DNA of 64,000 nt from Acinetobacter sp. XH1741 (lineage in GTDB: Bacteria > Pseudomonadota > Gammaproteobacteria > Pseudomonadales > Moraxellaceae), in NCBI RefSeq assembly GCF_041021895.1, contig NZ_CP157428.1:1364001-1428000 (forward strand). Reading direction: 5' to 3'. Positions 28,789-38,521 of this stretch are shown here, piece after piece. The notes under the pieces were generated by a model. The model was not told the origin of the DNA and did not search any database. It was given only the letters and a program-made list of their open reading frames with translations. A program made the translations under genes and the position numbers. Every line of letters starts with the position of its first letter. Positions within the stretch are counted from its first letter, which is position 1.

Positions 28789-29526
28789 ATGGAATTTGTT
28801 CAAGGTTTACCTCAAGGTGTATTTGTAGGGCAGACGCGTATTCAACATCCTTTGGCATTACCAACGGATCAAAGTGAACTAACAGGTTTTAATCTTGCTT
28901 TACATGTTAAAGATGAAGCCCAGCGCGTTCAGCAACATCGAATGATGCTGTTAGACGAGTTTGCTCAGTTTGGTGTTAAGAAAATGACATGGATGACTCA
29001 AACGCATAGTACGATTTGTCATACGGTTAATGAACAAATTCCTTTTATCGCATTAATTGGTGATGGCTTGGTCACACAAACCAAAGGTCATGCATTAATG
29101 ATGATGACCGCCGACTGTTTGCCTGTGGTACTGGGTAATGCTGAGGGTACTGAAGTTGCCAATTTACATGCAGGATGGCGTGGTTTGGCGGGTGGTATTA
29201 TTGAAAATACAGTTGCTGCTATGCAGAGCCCTCCAACATGGGCTTGGTTAGGAGCTGCGATTAGTCAACCCTGCTTTGAAATTGGAGCTGAAGTAAAAAC
29301 TGCTTTTTGCAGTAAATATCCTGAACTGGAAACAGCATTTATTGATGGGAAAGCTCCAGATAAATTTCATGCAGATTTGTATGCGATTGCTCGTTTTATT
29401 TTGCAAAAACTCGGTGTTAAACAGGTTTTAGGGGGCGATCAATGCTCATATCAGCAGCAAGATGAGTACTTTTCTTATCGCCGTGATGCTAAAACTGGCC
29501 GTATGGCAACTTTTGTTTTTATGTAG
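28789..29526 (+). CDS. pgeF: PgeF/YfiH, DUF152 laccase-domain protein
   Basis: Metal-binding protein of the YfiH family, reported as polyphenol oxidase or purine nucleoside phosphorylase and, in E. coli, involved in peptidoglycan editing. The zinc/copper ligands sit in TADCLPVVL and HAGWRGLAGG. GDQCSYQQQDEYFSYRRD closes the domain. I start at 28789, 10 bp after the rluD stop and preceded by AAGGAT. An ATG at 28747 lies inside rluD. 245 residues. Confidence 0.9.
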   Translation: MEFVQGLPQGVFVGQTRIQHPLALPTDQSELTGFNLALHVKDEAQRVQQHRMMLLDEFAQFGVKKMTWMTQTHSTICHTVNEQIPFIALIGDGLVTQTKGHALMMMTADCLPVVLGNAEGTEVANLHAGWRGLAGGIIENTVAAMQSPPTWAWLGAAISQPCFEIGAEVKTAFCSKYPELETAFIDGKAPDKFHADLYAIARFILQKLGVKQVLGGDQCSYQQQDEYFSYRRDAKTGRMATFVFM

Positions 29527-29572
29527 TTTATAAAATCCATATTTTATTTTAGAAATATGGTCGTTGCTGATT

Positions 29573-29624
29573 ACTCTCTTATGTTATTTAGATATTTAAA
29601 TATCGTAAGAGAGTTTTTTATTTT
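29573..29624 (+). terminator. terminator after pgeF
   Basis: Nine-bp stem ACTCTCTTA/TAAGAGAGT around an AT-rich 24-base loop, followed by TTTTTTATTTTTT. Confidence 0.85.
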
Positions 29625-29746
29625 TTGAGTTTTTAATATTGAATAAAATCAGTCATTAAACAGCTGGTCTTTATATTCATAGATCATGGTTTAGCAAGTT
29701 TTAATAAAATGATAAAATAGAAAAAATCGCTCAAAATATTAAACTT

Positions 29747-30298
29747 ATGTCTTTGCCTGAAAAACATCTTTCTATTGTCTATCACAGTCCTTATGGTCAC
29801 ACTGCAAAGGTAGCATCTGCTATTGCTGCTGGTGCAGAGGTGATGGGTGTTAAAGTACATGTGATGAATATTGAGCACATTGACTGGGATGTTTTAGATG
29901 CTTCACAGGGGATTATTTTCGGCTCGCCAACGTATATGGGGAGTGTAACTGCTGATTTTAAAAAGTTTATGGATAGCACATCCAAACGTTGGAAAAATCG
30001 TTTATGGCAAGGCAAGTTAGCAGCGGGTTTTGCAAATTCGGGTGGTTTGAGTGGCGATAAACTGGCGGTTCTACAACAGCTTAATATTTTTGCAATGCAA
30101 CATGGCATGTTGTGGTCTGGTTTGCCTTTAATGGCGACAGGTCATACTGAAACTGATTTAAACCGATTATCAAGTTGTTTGGGTTTAATGACTCAGTCGG
30201 ATAATGCACCTGTTGAAATTACGCCACCGCAAGGGGATTTAGATACTGCTAAATGGTTTGGTGAATATATTGCTGGACTTTTATATAGATTAAATTAA
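29747..30298 (+). CDS. flavodoxin-like FMN-dependent reductase
   Basis: 183 residues of the flavodoxin/WrbA fold. The FMN-phosphate loop is YHSPYGHTAKVASAIAAGA (about 12-30), then FGSPTYMGSVTADFKKFMD and GFANSGGLSGDK, the usual second and third flavin contacts. It probably reduces quinones or flavin with NAD(P)H; partner unknown. No Shine-Dalgarno sequence precedes the ATG. A TAAAAT -10-like element lies about 30 nt upstream. It is monocistronic and converges with smpB. Confidence 0.8.
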   Translation: MSLPEKHLSIVYHSPYGHTAKVASAIAAGAEVMGVKVHVMNIEHIDWDVLDASQGIIFGSPTYMGSVTADFKKFMDSTSKRWKNRLWQGKLAAGFANSGGLSGDKLAVLQQLNIFAMQHGMLWSGLPLMATGHTETDLNRLSSCLGLMTQSDNAPVEITPPQGDLDTAKWFGEYIAGLLYRLN

Positions 30299-30314
30299 AT
30301 AAATCGTACGATAT

Positions 30315-30341
30315 AAAAAAGCCTCTAACAGAGGCTTTTTT
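30315..30341. terminator. bidirectional terminator before smpB
   Basis: Stem GCCTC/GAGGC extended by A and T runs on either side. Confidence 0.88.
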
Positions 30342-30347
30342 ATTCAA

Positions 30348-30824
30348 TTATTTATGAAATATTCGAGCTTTATCACGCTGCCAGTCACGGTCTTTTTCAG
30401 TTGCGCGTTTGTCATGGAGCTGTTTACCTTTTACAAGCGCAATTTCTAGTTTAACCAAGTGTCCCTTCCAGTAACATGCTAATGGAACGCACGAGTAACC
30501 TTTTTGGTTCACTGCGCCCATTAAGTGTTCAAGCTGACGTCGGGAGAGTAATAACTTACGAGTACGTGTTGCTTCAGGCACAACATGAGTTGAAGCCGAT
30601 AATAAAGGCTGAATTTGTGAGCCAAGTAAAAATGCTTCGCCATTTTTAAAAATGACATAACTTTCTGTCAAAGTCATACGCCCAGCACGTAAGGATTTTA
30701 CTTCCCAACCTTGAAGTGACATACCTGCTTCAAATTTTTCTTCGATAAAATAATCATGACGGGCACGTTTGTTTTGTGCGATGGTTCCGCCATTATGTTT
30801 CTTTACTACTGTTGCTTTCGCCAT
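30348..30824 (-). CDS. smpB: SsrA-binding protein SmpB
   Basis: Binds tmRNA and delivers it to stalled ribosomes for trans-translation. The start [20 protein letters not shown], then the [18 protein letters not shown] block and the C-terminal [18 protein letters not shown] tail, are the family hallmarks. 158 residues. It is divergent from coaD. The ssrA gene is not in this window. Confidence 0.96.
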   Translation of the reverse strand: MAKATVVKKHNGGTIAQNKRARHDYFIEEKFEAGMSLQGWEVKSLRAGRMTLTESYVIFKNGEAFLLGSQIQPLLSASTHVVPEATRTRKLLLSRRQLEHLMGAVNQKGYSCVPLACYWKGHLVKLEIALVKGKQLHDKRATEKDRDWQRDKARIFHK

Positions 30825-30956
30825 AATTCAAACTTCCACAATTACCTCTATTGTGCCGTAAAGTGATGCTAAGGTGAAGTTTTTTCCCACATATCAATAT
30901 TTCGTCTCTTGTATAACTTTTGCTAAAATAGGCGCACAATACAATTAGAGTACTAG

Positions 30957-31716
<760 letters not shown>

Positions 31717-31743
31717 TGAATAAATTTGTTAATATGCGCCCTC

Positions 31744-32098
<355 letters not shown>

Positions 32099-32118
32099 CA
32101 TTTTATTTAAAATTTTTC

Positions 32119-32147
32119 TTGACGCGCGGTAAAGAAGCTAAGATAAT
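32119..32147 (+). promoter_or_regulatory. promoter of the first tRNA-Met
   Basis: TTGACG and GATAAT with 17 bp between. The -10 and the following leader are shared with the second tRNA-Met copy. Confidence 0.8.
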
Positions 32148-32162
32148 GCGCGCACAGTTTAC

Positions 32163-32239
32163 GGCTATGTAGCTCAGTTGGTTAGAGCACCGCACTCATA
32201 ATGCGGGGGTCACAAGTTCAAGTCTCGTCATAGCCACCA
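32163..32239 (+). tRNA. tRNA-Met (CAT), elongator, copy 1
   Basis: 77 nt with encoded CCA. Acceptor GGCTATG pairs with CATAGCC, and the anticodon loop is CTCATAA. D-arm and T-arm match the elongator Met type better than initiator (perfect first pair, no 1-72 mismatch) or Ile2 tRNA. It is identical to the copy at 42315-42391. Confidence 0.93.
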
Positions 32240-32246
32240 TTTTACA

Positions 32247-32273
32247 GACCACGCTCCTGCGTGGTCTTTTTTT
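32247..32273 (+). terminator. terminator after tRNA-Met copy 1
   Basis: GACCACGC/GCGTGGTC stem, loop TCCT, then seven T. Nearly identical to the terminator at 42399. Confidence 0.9.
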
Positions 32274-32385
32274 ATGCTTTTTTTGATTAAACACAGTTTG
32301 TAAAGACCGACTTCATAGTTCTGGCATTGTTTGTCTAGGGCAATTTCTTCATGTTCTTATATCACTTAACAAGGATGTTGAAGAC

Positions 32386-33570
32386 ATGAAAAGGTCATTA
32401 TTATTTTTAGGAATTTTAAGTCTAACTGCGGGAGCACAGGTTTCTGCTGCTGATTTAAGTTGGGGAGATCCCACTTTAGATTCAGGTCAATTTAAAGTGT
32501 CTGGGGCGGTACGTTCCCGTTATTTACATAAGGACTATGTAGTTGGGGCGAATGAAGGTTCTCAAAATGATGATTGGCGACTCACAGATATTAAATTAGT
32601 TTTAGGTTATGAAAATCCAGATTGGATTGCAGGTTTAGATGCCCGTTGTTATCAATATAACCGCTTGTGTGATGCAATTTTTCTAAAAAAAGCATGGGCA
32701 GGTTATAAGCTATCTGACCAGCAAAGAATTACAGTAGGTTTACAGCCTGTTGATTTTGGCTTTGGAGAGTTTTGGGGAAGTAGTTACTACGAAACGCTTT
32801 TAAATACGGTCGGTTTAGAAGATATAGATAATTTAGGCATTAAATATAAATTTGCAGATGATAAATATAATTTGACCTTAGGTTTCTATCCAACGGATGG
32901 AGGAAATTATAAGGGGACTTCAAAGGACTCAAGTCGATATAGTGGAAATTTTGTTGAAGCTGATGATTTGGCTACAGGGACTAATATTAAAGAAAAGAAT
33001 ATGTGGATTGGCCGAGCTTCTAGAAAATTTGAATTAGATAAGTCTCAGAAATTTTCGACAGAGCTGGGTGGTTCAGTTTGGTATTCTGATTTAGAAAATA
33101 AAAGAACAAATGTAGATGGACATCGTAAAACATGGAACGTCTTTGCTCAAACGCAATATCAAGCTTGGCAATGGATGTTTTTAGCAGGTAAGCAAGACGT
33201 CACGAATGGCGATAATTTGTTTCCTAATAGCTCAACCATTGGTGCATTTGATTATCCATACCAAGTCGCTAACAAGGGTAAATATTTGGTTAATGAAATT
33301 AATTACACCTTTGCTCAGCCATTCCATCAACTTACCAATATTAAGCCGTATATCTCTCATAGCCGCTTTTTTAAAGATGAAGATGGCTATAAAGACTCTG
33401 AACGTTTAATTGCCGGAGTTTATTTTAATTACAAGGCCATTGGTATTCAGGGTGAATATATTATGAGTAAAAATGACCCAATGGTCGGTGGTGGAGCAAA
33501 TGGTCTTGCACAAGGCAGCAGTAATGAGTGGGATAAATTATTTTATCTTTCAATTGGATATTATTTCTAA
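32386..33570 (+). CDS. outer-membrane porin-like beta-barrel protein
   Basis: 394 residues with a signal peptide (about 1-22, cleaved after VSA). The mature part is rich in alternating hydrophobic/polar strands and aromatics and ends in the terminal phenylalanine (SIGYYF) that BamA recognises. It probably forms an outer-membrane channel; I cannot place it in a named porin family. AAGGATG precedes the start. It is first in the block bracketed by tRNA-Met genes and converges with the LysR gene. A role in carnitine or betaine entry is a guess from position. Confidence 0.7.
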   Translation: MKRSLLFLGILSLTAGAQVSAADLSWGDPTLDSGQFKVSGAVRSRYLHKDYVVGANEGSQNDDWRLTDIKLVLGYENPDWIAGLDARCYQYNRLCDAIFLKKAWAGYKLSDQQRITVGLQPVDFGFGEFWGSSYYETLLNTVGLEDIDNLGIKYKFADDKYNLTLGFYPTDGGNYKGTSKDSSRYSGNFVEADDLATGTNIKEKNMWIGRASRKFELDKSQKFSTELGGSVWYSDLENKRTNVDGHRKTWNVFAQTQYQAWQWMFLAGKQDVTNGDNLFPNSSTIGAFDYPYQVANKGKYLVNEINYTFAQPFHQLTNIKPYISHSRFFKDEDGYKDSERLIAGVYFNYKAIGIQGEYIMSKNDPMVGGGANGLAQGSSNEWDKLFYLSIGYYF

Positions 33571-33590
33571 AATTTAAAAGTAATCTATTG

Positions 33591-33624
33591 CCCTAAGTGA
33601 ATAAGCCTCACTTAGGGTATTTTT
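33591..33624 (+). terminator. terminator after the porin gene
   Basis: Perfect 10-bp stem CCCTAAGTGA/TCACTTAGGG with a 7-base loop, then TATTTTTTA. Confidence 0.85.
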
Positions 33625-34604
33625 TATAGAAATACTTTTTCAGGTGGAGGTTCTCGTTTAACTGCCGGAGAGACGAGTTGTCCACGGTTTAGATTCTGGA
33701 CATGCTGTAAACGATTAAGTAATTCATTTTGAATAAACAAAATACAGGTTTGCAGTTTAGATGAGCTTTTGAGTCGTGATGGATAAACCGCCCAAATATC
33801 TGCATCTTGCCAATATTCAGGCAAAATATGTTGAAGTTGTCCTGTAATTAATTCATCTTCCACATCCCAGATTGAGCGGAAAATAATACCATGGCCCTCG
33901 ATAGCAAGCTGATGGATAATCTCGCCGTTATTTGAAACAAAGCGGGGTTTGATATGCACGGAGACATCTTCAGAAGCATGCCTAAATTTCCATAGGACAG
34001 ATGATTGGTCGCGCTCACTGATCGTCAAGCAATCATGTGATTGCAAATCTTCAATACTGTCTGGTACGCCGTGTTTAAGTAAATAACTTGGCGCTGCACA
34101 TAAAATCCGAAAATTAGAAGCTAACTTTTTCGCGATCATATTTGGTGCTATTTCATTACCAATTCTAATATCCAAATCAATACTGTGTTGAATCAGGTCT
34201 TTGGTATTGTCGATGGTGTCAAAATGAATCTGAAGTTTTGGATAAAGCATCATTAATTTAGACAGAATAGGGGCGATATGTTTTCTGCCAAAACCAAAAC
34301 TGCTAATAATATCCATACGACCTGTAGGTGTACTTAGCGGGTTATTCACCAGTTCACATACTTCATCAAATTCTTCAAGAATATTTGAAACCCTCTCAAG
34401 GATAAGTTTCCCATCTTCTGTCAGGCTAACATGACGTGTGCTGCGATGAAAAAGTTTGCAGCTTAGAGTGTTTTCTAAAATATTAATTCGCTTGCTAATA
34501 AAAGCTGGCGATGTCCCGAGTTCCTCAGCAGATTCGACAAAACTTTTCAGCTTCGCGACTGTGCAAAAAACCTTAAGATCCGATAGGTTAGGTAGATTGT
34601 TCAC
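33624..34604 (-). CDS. LysR-type transcriptional regulator of the carnitine operon
   Basis: 326 residues: an N-terminal winged helix-turn-helix (about 4-63, with LKVFCTVAKLKSFVESAEEL and SKRINILENTL) and a substrate-binding domain (about 90-300). It is divergent from the D-malate dehydrogenase gene with a 103-bp shared gap that holds an AACAT-C-ATGTT dyad, the standard LysR arrangement. It is therefore expected to regulate the operon and itself. The co-inducer (carnitine or malate) is inferred, not shown. Confidence 0.88.
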   Translation of the reverse strand: MNNLPNLSDLKVFCTVAKLKSFVESAEELGTSPAFISKRINILENTLSCKLFHRSTRHVSLTEDGKLILERVSNILEEFDEVCELVNNPLSTPTGRMDIISSFGFGRKHIAPILSKLMMLYPKLQIHFDTIDNTKDLIQHSIDLDIRIGNEIAPNMIAKKLASNFRILCAAPSYLLKHGVPDSIEDLQSHDCLTISERDQSSVLWKFRHASEDVSVHIKPRFVSNNGEIIHQLAIEGHGIIFRSIWDVEDELITGQLQHILPEYWQDADIWAVYPSRLKSSSKLQTCILFIQNELLNRLQHVQNLNRGQLVSPAVKREPPPEKVFL

Positions 34605-34654
34605 GATCCGTGTCCATTGGAGTGATAGTTCCGTTGTTGATCATTTTCGCTTAA

Positions 34655-34665
34655 AACATCATGTT
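34655..34665. promoter_or_regulatory. candidate LysR operator
   Basis: An AACAT and ATGTT dyad around a central C lies in the divergent gap, 43 bp before the operon's first start codon. LysR proteins typically bind T-N11-A dyads in this position. Confidence 0.4.
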
Positions 34666-34707
34666 AAAGCTATACAAGGATATTAGTCGAAGGTGTAAAG
34701 GAAGCTT

Positions 34708-35820
34708 ATGGCAAAAAGATATAAAGTTGCCACGATTGCAGGCGATGGCATTGGTTTAGAAGTTCTACCAGAAGGCATTAAGGTTGTAAAGGCAGCGGCA
34801 GAGAAGTATGGCATTGAGCTTCAACTCGATGTATTCGACTGGGCAAGCTGCGATTATTATCTTGAACACGGCAAAATGATGCCAGATGACTGGTTTGAAA
34901 CCTTACAAGGCTACGATGCAATTTATTTTGGTGCTGTAGGCTGGCCTGATAAAGTTCCTGATCACATCTCGCTTTGGGGGTCTTTACTTCAGTTCCGTCG
35001 TCGCTTTGATCAATATGTAAATTTACGTCCAGTGCGTCTAATGCCAGGTGTGAAGTGCCCATTAGTGGGTAAAAAACCAGGTGATATTGACTTTTATGTG
35101 GTTCGTGAAAACAGTGAAGGTGAATATTCAGCTATTGGTGGTAAAGCGTTTGAAGGTACTGATCGAGAGTTTGTACTTCAAGAAGCAGTATTTACTCGCC
35201 ATGGCGTAGACCGTATTTTGCGTTACGCATTTGAGTTTGCAAATCAGCGCGAAGCGAAAAAAATTACAGCAGCAACCAAATCAAATGGTATTGCTGTCAG
35301 CATGCCGTATTGGGATGAGCGTGTTGATGAGATGGCAAAGCAATATCCACAAATACAGGCAGATAAGCAGCACGTTGATATTTTAGCAGCTCGTTTTGTT
35401 CTACAACCTGAGCGTTTTGATGTGGTTGTAGCATCAAATTTATTTGGCGACATCCTTTCTGATTTGGGTCCTGCTTGTACTGGAACCATTGGTTTGGCCG
35501 CTTCAGCCAATTTAAACCCTGAAAGAAAATTTCCATCATTGTTTGAACCTGTACATGGTTCAGCACCAGATATCTACGGTAAGCAAATTGCCAATCCAAT
35601 CGCTGCAATTTGGTCGGGTGCCATGATGTTTGAGTTCTTTGGTGAAGAGGATGAGCGCTGTATTCAAGCTGGTCAAGACATTATGCAAGCCATTGAAAAT
35701 GTATTGATCAATGGGCCAAAAACAGCCGATATCGGCGGTCAGGCAAAAACTTATGAGGTAGGAGATGCAATTGCATCGTGTGTAGCCGAAATTAAAATGG
35801 ACGTGTTCGCTATGGAATAA
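34708..35820 (+). CDS. D-malate / tartrate dehydrogenase (decarboxylating), DmlA/TtuC-like
   Basis: 370 residues of the beta-decarboxylating dehydrogenase family, which uses NAD and Mn2+. The N-terminal IAGDGIGLEVLPEG, the substrate-binding ENSEGEYSAIGG, and metal-binding NLFGDILSDLGPA with ACTGTIGLAASANL and the EPVHGSAPDIYGKQIANPIA block are all present. In this operon it should turn malate from carnitine into pyruvate and CO2. L-carnitine has R configuration and would give (R)-, that is D-malate, which fits this enzyme. AAAGGAAG precedes the start. Confidence 0.9.
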   Translation: MAKRYKVATIAGDGIGLEVLPEGIKVVKAAAEKYGIELQLDVFDWASCDYYLEHGKMMPDDWFETLQGYDAIYFGAVGWPDKVPDHISLWGSLLQFRRRFDQYVNLRPVRLMPGVKCPLVGKKPGDIDFYVVRENSEGEYSAIGGKAFEGTDREFVLQEAVFTRHGVDRILRYAFEFANQREAKKITAATKSNGIAVSMPYWDERVDEMAKQYPQIQADKQHVDILAARFVLQPERFDVVVASNLFGDILSDLGPACTGTIGLAASANLNPERKFPSLFEPVHGSAPDIYGKQIANPIAAIWSGAMMFEFFGEEDERCIQAGQDIMQAIENVLINGPKTADIGGQAKTYEVGDAIASCVAEIKMDVFAME

Positions 35821-35840
35821 CGCCATCCAAAAATGGATGT

Positions 35841-37493
35841 ATGGATATGGATAACCAAAACTCAAAAATTTATACGGATAAGGTACTTGCCGTAACCAGC
35901 TTGCTGTTTGTGTTTGTCTCAGTTGCTGGTTTGGCGATTTATTCGCAAGAATCGATAAAGCTTGCTGCAACATGGATGCAGTGGACAACATCGATGTTTA
36001 CAACACCCGTATTATTGTTCGCTTTCTTAGCTATTATTTTTACTTTTGGCCTAGCCTTTAGTAAATACGGCAAAATTAAACTGGGTGAGGGAAAGCCTCA
36101 ATACAGTACGATGTCATGGATTTTCATGTTCATCTTGTCGGGTATCGGTTCATCAACACTCTATTGGGGGTTCCTTGATTGGGCGTATTACTACCAGACG
36201 CCGGGTCTAGGTTTATCACCAGAATCAGCTGATGCCTTGAAATACAGTGTGGCTTACTCTTTTTTCCACTCGGGTTTAAGTGCATGGGCAATTTATGCTT
36301 TGGCATCAATTTCTTTATGCTATAGCTACCATGTTAGAAAAAACAAAGGTTTAAGTCTAGCTTCTGTGATTGAGGCAGTGACGGGTTTTAAATCAACAGG
36401 TGTGGTTGGACGTTTAGTCGACCTTATGTTCCTGCTTTGTATGTTTGGCGCCTTGACCATTTCGTTGGTACTTACCGCTGTGACATTTACCAATATTTTG
36501 TCTCAGCTTACAGGCATCCCAAATACCTTTATGACTAAAGTCATCATTATTTTGGGTGTTTCTGTTCTGTTCGCACTAAGTTCTTATGTGGGTATGGATA
36601 AAGGCATGCAGCGTTTAAGCCATTTGGTGTGCTTAGGTGTGGTGTTATTTGCAGTTTATGTGCTGTGCTTTGGCCCAACGCAATTCATTTTGAATAATTC
36701 ACTAATGAGTTTTGGGTTAATGGCAACCAACTTTGTCGATATGAGCCTATTTACTGACCCGATGGGTGATGGCAAGTTTACTCGTGAATGGACTGTTTTT
36801 TACTGGTTATGGTGGATTTCCTATGCACCGGGTGTGGCGCTGTTTGTAACTCGTGTTTCTAAAGGTCGTACCATTAAAGAAGTGATCTTTGCCATGGTGA
36901 TTGGTGGCAGTGTTGGCCTCTGGTTTATCTTTGGTGTATTTGAAAACTACAGTGTATATAGCTTCATTCATGGGGCTGTAAATGTGCCACAAATCTTAAG
37001 CCAACAAGGTGGTGAGGTTGCGATTGGTCAATTACTTAGTCTGTTACCTGCTGGAAAGCTCATGATGTGGATTTTCCTTGGCATTATGGTGGTGTTCTTG
37101 GCAGCACACATGGATGCAGTAGGGTATGCAGTTTCAGCAACTTGTACACGTGGTTTAAGTGAAGGACAAGATCCATCGCCAAATGCTCGTCTGTTCTGGT
37201 GTGTCATGCTGACTTTGGTTCCAATTGCCATGATCTTTAGCAAAGCGCCTTTGGACACCATGAAAACAGCGACCATTGTGACGGCTTTACCATTCATTGT
37301 GATTATTTTGATTCAAACCTACGGTTTAGTGAAATGGCTGATTCAGGATTATGCCAAAGTCCCATCGCATTTGATTGAACAACAAGGTTATGATGATGCG
37401 GAAATTGGTTTAAACCAGTCTCAAGATGAACATGCAAAAAGGATGCAGCTTGATCTTGCAAGCTCAATCAAACTGGACAGAAAAACCAGCTAG
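35841..37493 (+). CDS. BCCT-family carnitine/betaine transporter
   Basis: 550 residues with twelve membrane segments. The family signature is visible in GIGSSTLYWGFLDWAYYYQ near the N-terminal third and in the Trp-rich FTREWTVFYWLWWISYAPG (the core Trp motif). The C-terminal tail is short and polar. Within the carnitine operon it should import carnitine. A second ATG at 35847 is also possible. A small hairpin (CATCCA/TGGATG, 35824-35839) sits at the junction with the upstream gene. Confidence 0.92.
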   Translation: MDMDNQNSKIYTDKVLAVTSLLFVFVSVAGLAIYSQESIKLAATWMQWTTSMFTTPVLLFAFLAIIFTFGLAFSKYGKIKLGEGKPQYSTMSWIFMFILSGIGSSTLYWGFLDWAYYYQTPGLGLSPESADALKYSVAYSFFHSGLSAWAIYALASISLCYSYHVRKNKGLSLASVIEAVTGFKSTGVVGRLVDLMFLLCMFGALTISLVLTAVTFTNILSQLTGIPNTFMTKVIIILGVSVLFALSSYVGMDKGMQRLSHLVCLGVVLFAVYVLCFGPTQFILNNSLMSFGLMATNFVDMSLFTDPMGDGKFTREWTVFYWLWWISYAPGVALFVTRVSKGRTIKEVIFAMVIGGSVGLWFIFGVFENYSVYSFIHGAVNVPQILSQQGGEVAIGQLLSLLPAGKLMMWIFLGIMVVFLAAHMDAVGYAVSATCTRGLSEGQDPSPNARLFWCVMLTLVPIAMIFSKAPLDTMKTATIVTALPFIVIILIQTYGLVKWLIQDYAKVPSHLIEQQGYDDAEIGLNQSQDEHAKRMQLDLASSIKLDRKTS

Positions 37494-37504
37494 AGGGAAT
37501 GGTA

Positions 37505-38479
37505 ATGACGACATGTGAACAGAACACTTATGCCTTAAGTGAAGAAATGCAAAGCCTCGTGTATTGGAGCAGCATTTACTCACCAGCAGATGCAGATATC
37601 GACTCAATTCGTGCAGCATATGATGCAATGTGTCGACACTACACTTTGCCACGTGATGGCAAGATCGAAGTCGAAGATCGATTTGTTGCAAATCAAGAGC
37701 ATCAAGTTCCTGTTCGCGTGTATTTACCAAAAACAAATCGACCTGATTCAGGTTGGCCATGTGTGTTGTATTTCCATGGTGGTGGCTGGATGGTCGGCGG
37801 GCTTGATTCACACGAATTTATTACAAGTTATCTCTGCCAAGATTTGAGTGTTGCGGTCATTAGTGTGGATTATCGCATGGCGCCAGAGCATCATTTTCCA
37901 GAAGCTTTTGAAGATTGTTTGGCAGTTTATCAATGGCTTAAACAGTATGGTTCAACTTGGCAGATCGACAGCGAACGTATTGTTTTGGCAGGTGATAGTG
38001 CAGGCGGTAACTTGGCAACGGCCCTTGCAGTGGAACTACAGCATAGTGGCTTGCAAGCGCAAGGACTGGCATTGGTTTATCCATGCTTAAGCACTGCACT
38101 TGATACACCATCTGCACAAAAGCATGCATATGCACCGTTACTCACAACGGAAGATATGCACTTTTATTTAAAGGAATATGCACCGAACTCACAAGATTGG
38201 CTGGATTTACGTCTAGCGCCTTTATTGGCAACTGATTTTTCAGATATGCCTATGAGTTTCGTAGCAGTAGCCGAATATGATCCTTTAAGTGATGACGGTT
38301 ATCTCTTTACCCAAAAATTGGAACAAGCAGGCATCCCTAACGAGTTCCATTTAGGCAAAGGTTTATTACATGGCAGTTTACGTCTCATGCGTGATTGCCC
38401 AGAAGTTCAACATTTATATCAAAACATGCTTGGTGCGATACGTCGCATGTTTGGAAATGTTGAAAAAACATCAATTTAA
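37505..38479 (+). CDS. alpha/beta hydrolase, hormone-sensitive-lipase type
   Basis: 324 residues. The oxyanion-hole motif HGGGWMVGG (about 87-95), nucleophile motif GDSAGGNLA (about 160), and a C-terminal GLLHGSLRL with the catalytic histidine are in place; the Asp lies in EYDPLSDDG. No signal peptide, so it acts in the cytoplasm. Start 37505 is favoured over 37499 because AGAGGG would abut the latter. It sits between transporter and oxygenase, so the natural substrate is probably an O-acylcarnitine; this is inferred from context. Confidence 0.85.
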   Translation: MTTCEQNTYALSEEMQSLVYWSSIYSPADADIDSIRAAYDAMCRHYTLPRDGKIEVEDRFVANQEHQVPVRVYLPKTNRPDSGWPCVLYFHGGGWMVGGLDSHEFITSYLCQDLSVAVISVDYRMAPEHHFPEAFEDCLAVYQWLKQYGSTWQIDSERIVLAGDSAGGNLATALAVELQHSGLQAQGLALVYPCLSTALDTPSAQKHAYAPLLTTEDMHFYLKEYAPNSQDWLDLRLAPLLATDFSDMPMSFVAVAEYDPLSDDGYLFTQKLEQAGIPNEFHLGKGLLHGSLRLMRDCPEVQHLYQNMLGAIRRMFGNVEKTSI

Positions 38480-38521
38480 TATCGAGTCATTTGGACGAAA
38501 AGAATTTAATGGAGTAAGAAC

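Noticed and set aside
32163..32239. Reading the CAT-anticodon tRNAs as tRNA-Ile2 or initiator tRNA
   Set aside because: The first acceptor pair is G-C, unlike the initiator, and the arms match elongator Met better than the lysidine-type Ile2 of E. coli.
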